A DNA stretch of 64,000 nt. It comes from Beroe forskalii (taxonomy: Eukaryota > Ctenophora > Nuda > Beroida > Beroidae). The stretch lies in contig WFMF01000490.1 in assembly GCA_011033025.1 (NCBI GenBank), positions 61,466 to 125,465 on the forward strand, read 5' to 3'. The notes under the pieces were generated by a model. It made no database searches. It was not told the origin of the DNA and saw only the letters and a list, made by a program, of their open reading frames with translations. The position numbers and the translations under genes were made by a program. Below, one piece after another: positions 63,206-64,000 of this stretch (position 1 is its first letter; the number at the start of each line of letters is the position of its first letter).

Positions 63206-63800
63206 AAAATAGATGTCTGCTTTTGGATCAAAAGTAGACCTCTGCTTTTCAAAAGCAGATGTCCCCTTTTCAAAAGTGGATGTCTGCTTTTTGACTGGGT
63301 GCCTACCCTCAGCACATCCCAAATGCTTCATTATATAACCCAGAGAAAAATATATTTCATGTTTTGTGCTGTAAAAATTTATAATTGAATTGAATTGAAT
63401 TATATTTGTCATTCACCTCATTCAAATTGCATCTACAATAGTAATAACCTTCTTCTTGGAGGTGGGCTTGTGTCCTTCATCATCAATCTCTGTCTTGCTC
63501 TCTACCTCATTGCAGTCCTTGGGGAAAACATGCCTCTGGTTCTCAGGGTTGTGAAGAAATTTGGAGGGGATGATTACTCTTGATGTTTCCCTGTTTTATA
63601 CCATAACATTGCTGTTACTTGCAACCTCCTAAGATCTGTTATGAAGAGATGAACAACCTTTTCTGATCCTTGTCATCATCTGATCTGATCAGCATGGCAA
63701 GCAAAGTGCCTTTCTCCTATGGCAGCTATGGGATTTCCCTTGAAAAGCAGATGTCCACTTTTGAATTAAGCAGATGTCTGCTTTTGACCCAAGTGCCACT
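63206..63800. repeat. GCAGATGTCTGCTTTTGA fold-back repeats around an uncertain open stretch
   Basis: AGATGTCTGCTTTTGGATCA at 63212 and AAAAGCAGATGTCCCCTTTT nearby are echoed at 63738-63800. Between them, 63430-63590 is richer in GC and open on both strands. The plus frame ends in a hydrophobic segment (LVSFIINLCLALYLIAVLG) and a tail GGDDYS with TGA. The minus frame is hydrophilic (FPKDCNEVESKTEIDDEG). I cannot decide whether either is coding. Confidence 0.4.
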
Positions 63801-64000
63801 TGTCAAGTAGTGAAACAAAGATTAGTGAAACAAAGATTAAAATTTATAGCTGACAACATTTTCTTTTATTAGAATCATATCAACTCAAATAATAATAATT
63901 ATCAATTAATGTCAGTAAATTATAATCAGATAATATGTCGAACATTATTGGTGGTACCATTCAGACAAAAATATCAAGCAGTGTATTGTTGAAGTACACA

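Overview
This is a gene-poor, repeat-rich window from an invertebrate animal nuclear genome. The signs are exons with canonical GT-AG introns, animal gene families (an LC3/ATG8 gene, a FLYWCH zinc finger, non-LTR retrotransposon tails), many small inverted-repeat DNA elements and degenerate TTAGGG-type tracts. I cannot name the species. Three homopolymer-rich stretches look like poor base calls, so parts of the assembly should be treated with care.

The one complete gene found is an LC3/ATG8 autophagy gene on the minus strand (25137-27885). It has three coding exons, 124 codons, and ends in a lipidation glycine followed by Cys-Asn; its tail resembles vertebrate LC3C. Inside its first intron, on the opposite strand, sits a short FLYWCH zinc-finger frame with its own TATA box (27342-27604). 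On the plus strand at 21361-21928 are the last two exons of a coiled-coil protein I do not recognise, followed about 1 kb later by a further likely coding exon (22923-23026). In both spliced genes the exon-intron boundary carrying the 5' splice site has been tandemly copied: three 39-bp units in the coiled-coil gene and about nine partial copies in the LC3 gene.

Bases 1-20500 are dominated by non-coding elements: small inverted-repeat elements with TA or short AT target sites, a family bounded by GGGGGCTGGCAAGC with GC-rich hairpins, a run of six hairpins centred on CCCGAAGGG, a 143-bp satellite, fold-back elements, a 1.8-kb palindrome embedded in TTAGGG-like repeats, and one frameshifted LINE tail. 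Bases 28000-31750 hold interspersed repeats and a second LINE tail.

Bases 32000-57500 contain no gene I can recognise, but many promoter-like clusters of CCAAT boxes, CACGTGAC E-boxes, RFX-type X-boxes and TATA-like sequences. Scattered here, and once at 15.5 kb, is a recurrent element of about 50 bp with two CRE-like sites (TGACGTCA) whose starts are 35-36 bp apart in most copies; eight of the eleven copies lie between 52.8 and 57.5 kb. This region also holds two facing decamer arrays and a Tc1/mariner-like short element. The right end (57850-63210) is a tandem duplication of about 2.3 kb bounded by three copies of a PIF/Harbinger-like short element. One duplicate contains bad-looking sequence, so it may be an assembly artefact.
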